Origin: Pseudogemmobacter humi
GTDB lineage: Bacteria; Pseudomonadota; Alphaproteobacteria; Rhodobacterales; Rhodobacteraceae
Assembly (NCBI RefSeq): GCF_900609055.1
Contig: NZ_UXAW01000031.1
Location: 1-48,901, forward strand
DNA length: 48,901 nt
Direction: 5' to 3'
In this document: positions 25,282 through 32,974 of the stretch, piece by piece
Layout of the letters: each line of letters opens with the position of its first letter
How positions within the stretch are numbered: the first letter of the stretch is position 1
Notes under the pieces: generated by a model
Told to the model about the DNA's origin: nothing
Database searches by the model: none
Seen by the model: the letters and a program-made list of their open reading frames with translations, nothing else
Program-made: the position numbers and the translations under genes

Positions 25282-25299
25282 CGCTCGAACCGATGGCGC
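25282..25299 (+). repeat. Short dispersed repeat, copy 3
   Basis: CGCTCGAACCGATGGCGC, core CTCGRACCRRTGGCG, inside a 36-base in-frame insertion in orfB. The insertion is bordered by GGCGGCG on both sides (25277-25283 and 25312-25318), which looks like a duplicated target. Confidence 0.75.
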
Positions 25300-25456
25300 T
25301 GCCCCGCTCAGTGGCGGCGCGGGAAGGCCGACGCTCTCTTGCATCACCCGGACCAGGGATCGCAATATACAAGCGAGCAGTTTCAAAGGCTTCTGGCCGA
25401 CAATGGCATCACCTGCCCGATGAGCCGCGCGGGTAACGTCTGGGATCGGGCCATGG

Positions 25457-25474
25457 GAACGCCACTGGTCCGAG
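25457..25474 (-). repeat. Short dispersed repeat, copy 4
   Basis: On the minus strand CTCGGACCAGTGGCGTTC, core CTCGRACCRRTGGCG, within an insertion of about 42 bases between VWD and SAMESFF of orfB. GCCATGG and CCATGGC flank it as an inverted pair (25450-25456 and 25478-25484 region). Confidence 0.75.
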
Positions 25475-25682
25475 TGACCATGGCGAGGTCCGCGATGGAG
25501 AGCTTCTTCTCAACGCTGAAGACCGAACGGACAGCCATTAAGGTTTATCGCACTCGCAATGAAGCACGTGCCGATGTCTTCGACCACATCGAGCGCTTCG
25601 ACAACCCGCGCAGGAGGCATTCGAAACCGGGATACCTCAGCCCAATGGAGTTCGAGCTCCGTGCTGTGCCAGCTTAACCTGC

Positions 25683-25707
25683 TGTCCACAAAACCGGCAG
25701 CAGATCA
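25683..25707 (-). repeat. IS3 right terminal inverted repeat
   Basis: Exact reverse complement of 24211-24235, ending in CA and followed by TGG at 25708-25710. Confidence 0.9.
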
Positions 25708-26185
25708 TGGCCCCGCCGTTCCTCGGAAAATCCACTTACCAAGGCTGTTCAGATTTCCGCAGCCACTTCTACCCAAGGCCGCCAGTTGATCGAACCCAGA
25801 CCACAAAGTGAGTCGCGCAACCTCATGCGCGAGGCCGGTTCTGCGAAATCCGGCGATTTCAGCATGCCGAAACTGGGGCAGGCTGTAGCGCGGTTCATTT
25901 TTCTGCACCTGCAACGGCACGAGAGGCGTGAAAAGATGAAAAATTGTCCCTTCGGGCGGCGGAGACACATTCTTCTCCTGCGAGGGGCCGAAGCAAAAAA
26001 GGATCTGCCTCCAATCCGGCGGCCATGGAAAAATCCTGCCGTTTCATACCCGGCCGTTCAACCGCCCTCCCGGGGGTTTCGGGCGACGGGGGAAAATCCT
26101 GTTGCTGTGATGAAGTTTTTTGGAATGGCGGCGAAAGAGGCCGCGGATTTATCTCGACACATCAAGTCGGGATTCAGGATTCCAA
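25708..26185. other. Upstream region of the organosulfur locus, no gene seen
   Basis: No credible protein is encoded in these 478 bases; open frames on both strands look random. Two near-identical 12-mers, GGAAAAATCCTG (26027) and GGGAAAATCCTG (26090), lie 63 bases apart, six helical turns, and could be regulator sites before msuE. A T-run with a TTGGAATGGC segment near 26117 gives no convincing sigma-70 or sigma-54 promoter. Confidence 0.4.
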
Positions 26186-26746
26186 ATGTCGCAGCTTCAT
26201 ATCGTCGGCCTCTCCGGCAACATCACCTCGCCCTCGAAAACGCGGGCCCTTGTCGGGACCGCGCTGGACCTGTCAGCCGCCCATCTGAACGCCCGCACCA
26301 GCCTCTTCGAGGTCGCCGATTTCGGCGAGGAGCTTGGCCGGGCGCGCCGTGTCACCGATCTCAGCCCCGGCGGGCAGCAGGCGCTTGAGAGATTGCTCTC
26401 GGCCGATGCGCTGGTGGTTGCGACGCCGGTCTATAAGGGGTCGTATCCCGGCCTCTTCAAACATCTGATCGACCTGATCGACCCCGCCGCGCTGATCCGC
26501 AAGCCGGTGCTGATCGCCGCGACCGGCGGTGGCGAGAAACATGCCCTTGCGGTCGAACACCAGCTGCGTCCGCTTTTTGCCTTCTTCGAGGCGCGCGTCC
26601 TTTCGACCGCCGTCCATGTTTCGGACCGAGACTTCACCGAGGGCCGCCTGACCTCGGAACCCGCCCTGACACGTCTGGCCCGCGCGGTTGAAGAATTTGC
26701 CACCATCTTCCCCGGCTCTGCCCGTGTCCGTGCGGCAGCCGAGTAA
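26186..26746 (+). CDS. msuE: NADPH-dependent FMN reductase (MsuE-like)
   Basis: A 186-residue flavodoxin-like reductase. It matches MsuE along its length: VGLSGNITSPSKTRALVG (phosphate loop), ADALVVATPVYKGSYPGLFKHLIDLIDPAALIRKPVLIAATGGGEKHALAVEHQLRPLFAFFEA. It supplies FMNH2 to the two-component monooxygenases encoded in the rest of the locus (SfnG, SsuD, the NtaA-type enzyme). ATG 26186 has AGGA 7 bases upstream. First gene of a long rightward cluster; sfnG follows after 22 bases. Confidence 0.88.
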   Translation: MSQLHIVGLSGNITSPSKTRALVGTALDLSAAHLNARTSLFEVADFGEELGRARRVTDLSPGGQQALERLLSADALVVATPVYKGSYPGLFKHLIDLIDPAALIRKPVLIAATGGGEKHALAVEHQLRPLFAFFEARVLSTAVHVSDRDFTEGRLTSEPALTRLARAVEEFATIFPGSARVRAAAE

Positions 26747-26768
26747 CCCATTCACAGGGATCATCACC

Positions 26769-27869
26769 ATGTCGACCAGAGATGACGCTTTGAAATTCGC
26801 CTACTGGGTGCCCAATGTTTCCGGCGGCCTGGTGATCTCCAATATCGGGCAACGCACCAGCTGGACGCCGGAATACAACCGCAAACTGGCGCAGATCGCC
26901 GAGAAGGCGGGCTTTGACTATGCGCTGAGCCAGATCCGTTTCACAGCCGGTTACGGCGCCGACAACCAGCATGAATCGGTCTCGTTCAGCCAGGACCTGC
27001 TGGCCCATACCGAGAAGCTGAAGGTGATCGCGGCCCTCTTGCCCGGGCCATGGAACCCGGCGCTGGCGGCCAAGCAGATCGCGACGATCAACCATCTCTC
27101 GAATGGCCGGATCGCGGTCAATGTGGTCTCCGGCTGGTTCCGGGGCGAGTTCGCGGCAATCGGCGAGCACTGGCTGGATCATGACGAACGCTATCGCCGC
27201 TCGGAAGAGTTCATCCGGGCGCTGCGTGGCATCTGGAGCGAGGAAAGCTTCACCTTCCGCGGCGATTTCTACCGTTTCAACGAATACAGCCTGAAGCCGA
27301 AGCCGGTGAACCCGCAGCCCGAGATCTTCCAGGGCGGCTCGTCGCGGGCGGCGCGTGACATGGCGGCGCGGGTCTCGGACTGGTATTTCACCAACGGCAA
27401 CACGCCGGACGGTCTGCGCGCGCAGGTCGAGGATATCCAGACCAAAGCCGCGGCGAACAATCACAAGGTGAAGATCGGCATCAACGCCTTCGCCATCGTG
27501 CGCGAGACCGAGGAAGAGGCGAAAGCCGTCCTTCAGGAGATCATCGACAAGGCCAATCCCGAGGCGGTTGAAGGTTTCGCAGGTCAGGTGAAAAACGCCG
27601 GCAAAGCCAGCCCCGAGGGCGAGGGCAACTGGGCGAAATCCACCTTTGAGGATCTGGTGCAGTATAATGACGGCTTCCGCCCGAACCTGATCGGCACGCC
27701 GCGTCAGGTGGCAGAGCGCATCGTCACGCTGAAAGAGGCGGGCGCGGATCTGGTGCTGCTCGGCTTCCTGCACTTCCAGGAAGAGGTCGAATATTTCGGC
27801 AAACACGTCCTGCCCCTCGTGCGCGAGATCGAGGGCGCGCGGGCGCGTGAAACGGTGGTCGCCGGGTAA
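26769..27869 (+). CDS. sfnG: Dimethylsulfone monooxygenase SfnG
   Basis: A 366-residue luciferase-like flavin monooxygenase. It matches SfnG closely: KFAYWVPNVSGGLVISNIGQRTSW, YNRKLAQIAEKAGFDYALSQIRFTAGYGADNQHESV, LKVIAALLPGPWNPALAAKQIATI, NVVSGWFRGEFAAIGE. SfnG uses FMNH2 and O2 to turn dimethylsulfone into methanesulfinate (and formaldehyde), which can be oxidised to methanesulfonate and desulfonated further. The gene follows the FMN reductase and precedes an ABC transporter that may bring in the substrate. Confidence 0.92.
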   Translation: MSTRDDALKFAYWVPNVSGGLVISNIGQRTSWTPEYNRKLAQIAEKAGFDYALSQIRFTAGYGADNQHESVSFSQDLLAHTEKLKVIAALLPGPWNPALAAKQIATINHLSNGRIAVNVVSGWFRGEFAAIGEHWLDHDERYRRSEEFIRALRGIWSEESFTFRGDFYRFNEYSLKPKPVNPQPEIFQGGSSRAARDMAARVSDWYFTNGNTPDGLRAQVEDIQTKAAANNHKVKIGINAFAIVRETEEEAKAVLQEIIDKANPEAVEGFAGQVKNAGKASPEGEGNWAKSTFEDLVQYNDGFRPNLIGTPRQVAERIVTLKEAGADLVLLGFLHFQEEVEYFGKHVLPLVREIEGARARETVVAG

Positions 27870-27904
27870 GGCAGCCTCCCCTTTTTTCCCTCGCGGAGAC
27901 AGCT

Positions 27905-28804
27905 ATGACAGGCTTGGCCCTGACGGAACCGGCGCTTTTGCCGGAGCGGCGTGCTGTTGCGCCGCAAACGGTATCCGCCGCCACACGGTCTCAGGTGCAA
28001 CCCGTGCAGGGAACGCGCCTTCGGCTGGAGGGGATTTCCCTCGCCTTTGGCGGTATCCGGGCGCTGAAAGACGTGTCCTTCGACATCCGCGAGGGCGAAA
28101 TCCGTGCGGTGATCGGCCCGAACGGGGCGGGGAAATCCTCGCTGGTTAATGTGATCAGCGGGCTCTACCGGGCGGATCGTGGCGTGATCACGCATGGCGG
28201 CGAGAGCTTTGCCCATGTGCCGCCCGCCCGCCTGCCGGGCCTCGGCGTGGCGCGGACCTTCCAGAACCTCGCGCTGTTTCCCGGCCTGACAGTGGCGCAG
28301 AACATCGCTTCGGGGCTGGTGTTCCGCCGCAAGCGCGGGCTGTTTGCGCAACTGCTGTCGCTGCCCAAAGCCAGGGCCGAGACCCGCGAGACGGAGGCCA
28401 GAATACGCGAGATCGCCGGTTTCCTCGGTCTTTCGGAGCATCTGCCGCGTCTTGTGTCCACCCTGCCTTACGGGCTGCAAAAGCAGGTCGAACTGGCCCG
28501 CGCGCTGATTGCCGGGCCGCGCCTTTTGCTGCTGGATGAGCCGATGGCCGGGCTGACGGGTGCCGAAAAGACCGCCATGGCGGCCCATATCCGCGCGGTG
28601 CGTGACCGGCTCGGCCTGTCCGTCATCCTGATCGAGCATGACATCGGCGTGGTCATGGGGCTTTCCGACCGTATCGTGGTGCTCGACCATGGCGAGGTGA
28701 TCGCCGATGGCAGCCCCGACGAGGTCCGCCGTGACCCGGAAGTGATCCGCGCCTATCTCGGCCAGGACGCTGCTGGCGCTACATCGGGGGCGGAGGCCGC
28801 CTGA
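27905..28804 (+). CDS. Branched-chain-type ABC importer ATPase (LivG-like)
   Basis: A 299-residue ATPase with an unusual N-terminal extension of about 38 residues before the conserved [21 protein letters not shown]. Walker [10 protein letters not shown] near 79, Q-loop [19 protein letters not shown], a modified signature [15 protein letters not shown] (instead of LSGGQ), Walker [12 protein letters not shown], and H-loop LIEHDIGVV. LivG proteins energise import of amino acids, amides, urea or aromatic acids. In this context a sulfur-containing or sulfone-like substrate is inferred. Its stop overlaps the permease start as TGATG. Confidence 0.88.
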   Translation: MTGLALTEPALLPERRAVAPQTVSAATRSQVQPVQGTRLRLEGISLAFGGIRALKDVSFDIREGEIRAVIGPNGAGKSSLVNVISGLYRADRGVITHGGESFAHVPPARLPGLGVARTFQNLALFPGLTVAQNIASGLVFRRKRGLFAQLLSLPKARAETRETEARIREIAGFLGLSEHLPRLVSTLPYGLQKQVELARALIAGPRLLLLDEPMAGLTGAEKTAMAAHIRAVRDRLGLSVILIEHDIGVVMGLSDRIVVLDHGEVIADGSPDEVRRDPEVIRAYLGQDAAGATSGAEAA

Positions 28805-29700
28805 TGGACTGGTTTGAATTCCTCTTCGCGGTCGAGGTCGCGGTGGGCGGTCTGCTGTCAGGCGTCATGTATGCCCTCGTCGCCATCGGTTTCGTGCTGA
28901 TCTACAAGACCTCGGGCGTGCTGAACTTCGCACAAGGGGCGATGGTCCTCTTCGCCGCGCTGACTTTCGTGAGCCTGGTCGAGCGGGAGGTTCCCTTCGC
29001 CCTCGCGCTGGTCGTCACCCTGGTGATCATGGGGCTTCTCGGCCTCGCCATCGAGCGCACCGTTCTGCGGCCGCTGGCCAACCGTTCACCCATGACGCTG
29101 TTCATGGCGACGCTCGGCCTCGCCTGGGTGATCGAGGGCGGCGCGCAACTGATCTGGGGCACCCAGGTCCATGCGCTGGATCTGGGCATCTCGAACGCAC
29201 CATTCGAGATCGGCGGCATCTATATATCGAATTTCGACCTGGTGGCCGCCGCCATCGCACTGGCGCTGGTGATCGTTCTGACCAGCTTCTTCCGCTTCAC
29301 CCGCACCGGCCTTTCGTTCCGCGCGGTGGCGGATGACACTTTCGCCGCCATCGCCATCGGGCTGCGCCTGAACCGTATCCAGGCCGCCGTCTGGACCGCC
29401 GCCGGAGTGGTTGCGCTTGTCGCGGGGCTCCTCTGGGGGGCGCGTCTCGGCGTGCAGTTTTCCCTCTCGCTCGTGGTGCTGAAGGCGCTGCCGGTGCTGG
29501 TTCTGGGCGGGTTCGACTCGATTGCCGGGGCCATCGTTGCCGGCCTCCTGATCGGTGCCTCCGAGAAACTCGCCGAGGTCTATATCGGACCCTTCGTCGG
29601 GGGCGGGATCGAGGGCTGGTTCGCCTATGTCGTGGCGCTTGCCGTGCTGCTGATCCGCCCCCAGGGCCTCTTCGGCCACAAGATCACGGAGAGGTTCTGA
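28804..29700 (+). CDS. Branched-chain-type ABC permease (LivH-like)
   Basis: A 298-residue inner-membrane protein with about eight membrane segments. LivH blocks: GGLLSGVMYALVAIGFVLIYKTSGVLNFAQGAMVLFAA at the start, RFTRTGLSFRAVADDTFAAIAIGLRLNRI (cytosolic coupling helix with Arg) and VLGGFDSIAGAIVAGLLIGASEKL. It pairs with the LivM-like protein encoded 3 bases further on. Substrate unknown. Confidence 0.88.
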   Translation: MDWFEFLFAVEVAVGGLLSGVMYALVAIGFVLIYKTSGVLNFAQGAMVLFAALTFVSLVEREVPFALALVVTLVIMGLLGLAIERTVLRPLANRSPMTLFMATLGLAWVIEGGAQLIWGTQVHALDLGISNAPFEIGGIYISNFDLVAAAIALALVIVLTSFFRFTRTGLSFRAVADDTFAAIAIGLRLNRIQAAVWTAAGVVALVAGLLWGARLGVQFSLSLVVLKALPVLVLGGFDSIAGAIVAGLLIGASEKLAEVYIGPFVGGGIEGWFAYVVALAVLLIRPQGLFGHKITERF

Positions 29701-29703
29701 CCC

Positions 29704-30759
29704 ATGTCCGCAGCTCTTGAGACACCGGCGGCACGTCCTTTCATGGCCGCACAAGGGGCGGCTGTGCTGGTGATCCTTGCCATAGCCTGCCTGCTGGTCC
29801 CGGCTTACGCCTCGGCCTGGACGATCGAAGCGATCCTGCTTCCGTTCCTTGCGTTTTCGCTGGCGGGTCTGGGGCTGAACCTGCTGACGGGCTATGCCGG
29901 TCAGGTTTCTCTGGGTTCGGCGGCCTTCATGGCGGTGGGCGCCTATGCCGCCTATAACTTCCAGCTGCGCCTCGATCTGCCGCTGCCGCTGACCTTCCTG
30001 TTCGCCGCGCTGACGGCGGCGGCGGTCGGCGTGATCTTCGGCCTGCCGAGCCTGCGGCTGAAGGGCTTTTACCTCGCCGTCTCGACGCTGGCGGCGCAGT
30101 TCTTCATCCAGTGGCTGTTCAACAAATTCGGCTGGTTCTCGAATTACAGCCCGTCTGGCGTGATCTCGGCCCCGGTGCTTGGTTTCGCCGGAATCACCTT
30201 TGACACCCGCGAAAGCCGCTATCTGCTGGCGCTCAGCGTGGTGGTGGTGATCACCTTCCTCGTGCACCGTTTCGTCAACGGCCCGGCGCGGATCAACCTG
30301 ATCGCGGTGCGTGACAATGAAACCGCCGCCAGGGTCATCGGCGTTCCGGTCTTGCGCACCAAGCTGACCGCCTTCGCCCTGTCATCGGCAATCATCGGGA
30401 TCGCGGGCGTTTTGTGGTCCTTCACCTATCTCAGGACCATCGAACCCGAGGGCTTCAACCTCGACCGCTCGTTCCAGATCCTTTTCATCGCGATCATCGG
30501 CGGCCTTGCCACCGTGCGCGGTGCCTTTCTTGGCGCGGGGCTGATCGTCGTCTTCCCGCTGCTTTTGTCGCGCGGTTCGGCCTGGATCCTTGATGGCGGG
30601 CTGGACGCCGGGACCGTGCAGCTGACGCAGCGCATCATCCTTGGCGCCACCATCATCATCTTCCTGATCCTGGAGCCGAACGGCCTTTCGGCGATCCTCG
30701 ACCGGATCACCGCCCGCACCAGATCCCTGTTTGCCAAAATCACCAGAGGGCGCGCCTGA
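29704..30759 (+). CDS. Branched-chain-type ABC permease (LivM-like)
   Basis: A 351-residue inner-membrane protein with about nine or ten membrane segments. LivM signatures: GLGLNLLTGYAGQVSLGSAAFMAVGAYAAYN, FYLAVSTLAAQFFIQWLF, NGPARINLIAVRDNETAARVIGVPVLRTKLTAFALSSAIIGIAGVLW and FQILFIAIIGGLATVRGAFLGAGLIV. Third gene of the livGHMKF-like set. Confidence 0.88.
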   Translation: MSAALETPAARPFMAAQGAAVLVILAIACLLVPAYASAWTIEAILLPFLAFSLAGLGLNLLTGYAGQVSLGSAAFMAVGAYAAYNFQLRLDLPLPLTFLFAALTAAAVGVIFGLPSLRLKGFYLAVSTLAAQFFIQWLFNKFGWFSNYSPSGVISAPVLGFAGITFDTRESRYLLALSVVVVITFLVHRFVNGPARINLIAVRDNETAARVIGVPVLRTKLTAFALSSAIIGIAGVLWSFTYLRTIEPEGFNLDRSFQILFIAIIGGLATVRGAFLGAGLIVVFPLLLSRGSAWILDGGLDAGTVQLTQRIILGATIIIFLILEPNGLSAILDRITARTRSLFAKITRGRA

Positions 30760-30796
30760 GCCGCCGCCTTTCCCCCTCTCAAAAACCGGAGCACCC

Positions 30797-32134
30797 ATGT
30801 CCTTCTTCCGTCGCCTCGCGCCCGCGCTTCTCGCGGCCACCATCCTCACCGGCAGCTTCTCGACCGCCCGCGCCGACGAGCAGTTCTTCCCGCTGCAAAG
30901 CTACCGTGTCGGCCCCTATGCCGCTGGCGGCACCGGCTTCTTCGGCGGTTTCATCGACTATCTGACCCTGATCAATGACCGCGATGGCGGGGTGAACGGG
31001 GTGAAACTCACCTGGGCCGAGGGCGAAACCGAATATGAGGTCGAAAAGGGGGTCGAGGTCTATCAGCGCCTGAAATCCACCCCCGGCATCGCGGCCTGGA
31101 ACCCGCTTTCGGTCGGCATCGCCTATGCCATGATCGACGGCGTGACCGAGGATCGCGTGCCGCTGCTGACCGTCAACCATGGCCGCACCGACACCACCGA
31201 TGGCCGGGTCTTTCCTTACGTCTTCCCGCTGCTCCTGAACCCTTATTCGGAAAGCTCGGGCATCGTGAACTACATCGCCTCGAAAGAGGGCGGGGCAGAG
31301 GGGTTGAAGGGCAAGAAGATCGTGGTTCTCTATCACGGCTCGCCCTATGGCAAGGAAACCATCCCGATTTATGAGCTGCTGGCCGAAAAATTCGGCTTCG
31401 AGCTGGTCCAGATCGAGGTGCCGCATCCGGGATCGGAGCAGCAGGCGCAATGGCTGCAAATCCGCCGCGAACGGCCCGATTACGTCGTGCTGCGCGGCTG
31501 GGGCGTGATGAACCCGGTGGCGCTGACCACCGCACAGCGCAACGGCTTCCCGGTTGACAGGATCATCGGCAATGTCTGGTCGAACTCGGAAGAAGACGCG
31601 CTGCCGGCGGGAGATGCGGCCATCGGCTATACCGCGATCACCACCCAGGCCTCGGGCCAGGAATATCCGGTGCTGAAAGAGATCATCTCCGGCGTCTATG
31701 ACCAGGGCAAAGGCAACCTCGCCGACAAGAACCGCATCGGTTCGGTCTACCACAATCTCGGCATCGTCAACGGCATCCTGAATGTCGAAGCGATCCGCAT
31801 CGCCCAGGCCAAATTCGGCAACCGGACGCTGACCGGCGACGAGGTCCGCTGGGGCTTTGAACATCTGCAACTCAGCCCCGAGCGGGTGAAGGAGCTGGGC
31901 GCCGAGGGGCTCTTCCACTCGATCAATGTCACCTGGGACAACCATGAGGGCGAGGGCTACGTCACCTTCCAGCAATGGGACGGCAAGAAGTGGAACGTGG
32001 TCTCCGACTGGATTGCGCCGGACTGGGCTCTGCTGCGCCCGATCATCGAGGCCTCCTCCGAGGCTTATGCCAGGGAAAAGGGCATCGCGATCCGCACCGC
32101 GGCTGATGTCGATACCGTCATCGGCCCGAACTGA
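30797..32134 (+). CDS. Branched-chain-type periplasmic binding protein (LivK-like)
   Basis: A 445-residue binding protein, start at ATG 30797 with GGAG 7 bases upstream, giving a signal peptide (RRLAPALLAATILTGSFSTARA-DE). Mature segments resemble COG0683 proteins: YAAGGTGFFGGFIDYLTLINDRDGGVNGVKLTW, GLKGKKIVVLYHGSPYGKETIPIYELLAEKFGFEL, QAQWLQIRRERPDYVVLRGWGVMNPVALTTAQRNGFP. It sits between the LivM-like permease and the LivF-like ATPase and sets substrate specificity. The surrounding sfn genes suggest a small organosulfur ligand, not shown by sequence. Confidence 0.88.
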   Translation: MSFFRRLAPALLAATILTGSFSTARADEQFFPLQSYRVGPYAAGGTGFFGGFIDYLTLINDRDGGVNGVKLTWAEGETEYEVEKGVEVYQRLKSTPGIAAWNPLSVGIAYAMIDGVTEDRVPLLTVNHGRTDTTDGRVFPYVFPLLLNPYSESSGIVNYIASKEGGAEGLKGKKIVVLYHGSPYGKETIPIYELLAEKFGFELVQIEVPHPGSEQQAQWLQIRRERPDYVVLRGWGVMNPVALTTAQRNGFPVDRIIGNVWSNSEEDALPAGDAAIGYTAITTQASGQEYPVLKEIISGVYDQGKGNLADKNRIGSVYHNLGIVNGILNVEAIRIAQAKFGNRTLTGDEVRWGFEHLQLSPERVKELGAEGLFHSINVTWDNHEGEGYVTFQQWDGKKWNVVSDWIAPDWALLRPIIEASSEAYAREKGIAIRTAADVDTVIGPN

Positions 32135-32189
32135 CCCCGCCTGCGGCTCCGGGGGCTTTCCCGGGGCCGCATTTCCCGAAAGGCCCGCC

Positions 32190-32945
32190 ATGTCTGATAC
32201 GATCCTGCAATTCGACGATGTGTCGGTGCGCTATTCCGGCTCGATCACCGCGCTGAGCGGGGTCAGCCTGACGGTCCGTCAGGGCGAGATCGCAGCCCTT
32301 CTGGGCGGGAATGGCGCGGGAAAAACCACGCTGCTGAAGGCGGCCTCGAACCTGCTTCCGGCCGAGCGCGGCCGCATCACCGGCGGGCGCATCACCTTCC
32401 GCGGCGAAGATGTCACCAGAACCAGCCCCGACGCCCATATCCGTAAGGGCCTCGTGCCGGTGCTGGAGGGGCGGCGGCTGTTCAGGTCGCTGACCATCGA
32501 GGAAAACCTGGTCTCCGGCGCAATCGGGGCCGGCCTGCGCAGCGCCGACATCCGGCGCGGGCTGGAAGAGGTCTACAGCTTCTTCCCCCGCCTGAAAGAG
32601 CGCCGCCAGTCCCGCGCCGGTCTCACCTCGGGCGGCGAGCAGCAGATGGCCGCCATCGGGCGCGGGCTGATGGCCCGCCCGCAGGTCTTCTTGCTGGACG
32701 AGCCTTCCATGGGCCTCGCGCCGCTGGTGGTGGCCGAGATTTTCGAGACCCTCTCGCGGCTCAATCGCGAAACCGGGCTGACCATTCTCGTCGCCGAACA
32801 GAATTCGGCGGTGGCGCTGAAACACGCCGCCCATGCCGTGGTGATCGGGAATGGCCGTTCGACGATCACGGGCCTCGCCGCCGATCTCGCGCAGCGCGAC
32901 GACATCCGCGAGGCCTATCTTGGCGGGGCAAGCGCCCCGGCCTGA
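32190..32945 (+). CDS. Branched-chain-type ABC importer ATPase (LivF-like)
   Basis: A 251-residue ATPase with Walker A GGNGAGKTT, Q-loop GLVPVLEGRRLFRSLTIEENL, signature LTSGGEQQMAAIGRGL, Walker B VFLLDEPSMGLAPLVV and His replaced by Gln in the switch (VAEQNS), as is normal for LivF. Fifth and last subunit gene of the importer. The small ribosome-site signal CCCGAAAGG precedes ATG 32190. Confidence 0.88.
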   Translation: MSDTILQFDDVSVRYSGSITALSGVSLTVRQGEIAALLGGNGAGKTTLLKAASNLLPAERGRITGGRITFRGEDVTRTSPDAHIRKGLVPVLEGRRLFRSLTIEENLVSGAIGAGLRSADIRRGLEEVYSFFPRLKERRQSRAGLTSGGEQQMAAIGRGLMARPQVFLLDEPSMGLAPLVVAEIFETLSRLNRETGLTILVAEQNSAVALKHAAHAVVIGNGRSTITGLAADLAQRDDIREAYLGGASAPA

Positions 32946-32974
32946 GCGAAACACATGAAAACGGAGCCAGGACA

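Larger units (their letters stand above)
24647..25677 (+). pseudogene. IS3 transposase OrfB with several short insertions
   Basis: ATG 24647 gives MRFAFIAKQRHIWPVSWLCEVPEVSRSGFHAWLSR, the usual OrfB start. The frame shifts near 24878 and later continues as VHRIERLMRTGALRARPRRRGKP, RPNQKWLADF, VGWSMKADRDAS, LLHHPDQGSQYTSEQFQRLLADNGI (Asp of the DDE triad) and SAMESFFSTLKTERTA (Glu), ending PGYLSPMEFE. Compared with relatives, extra DNA appears near 24984-25028, 25083-25103, 25166-25210, 25282-25317 and 25448-25490. Two of these keep the frame (adding SNRWRCPAQWRR and a block before SAMESFF), the others do not. Confidence 0.8.
24211..25707 (+). mobile_element. IS3-family insertion sequence with perfect ends and broken genes
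   Basis: Terminal inverted repeats of 25 bases (24211-24235 and 25683-25707) match perfectly, begin TG and end CA, and are flanked by TGG on both sides, a 3-bp target duplication. Inside are IS3-type orfA and orfB. The length, 1497 bp, exceeds the 1.2-1.3 kb usual for such elements, and the surplus is explained by at least six short insertions of about 20-50 bases in the genes. It sits in a scar zone between a BKACE fragment and the organosulfur locus. It cannot make its own transposase but its ends could still be moved in trans. Confidence 0.9.

Noticed and set aside
25705-25968. 87-codon leftward frame next to the IS3 element
   Set aside because: It starts in a poor context, runs into the IS end and matches no family that I recognise; could be a relic but cannot be supported.
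26100-26185. Sigma-54 promoter before msuE-sfnG, as used for sfn genes in Pseudomonas
   Set aside because: No TGGCAC-N5-TTGC-like pair with correct spacing was found; TGGAATGGCGG is only a partial match.
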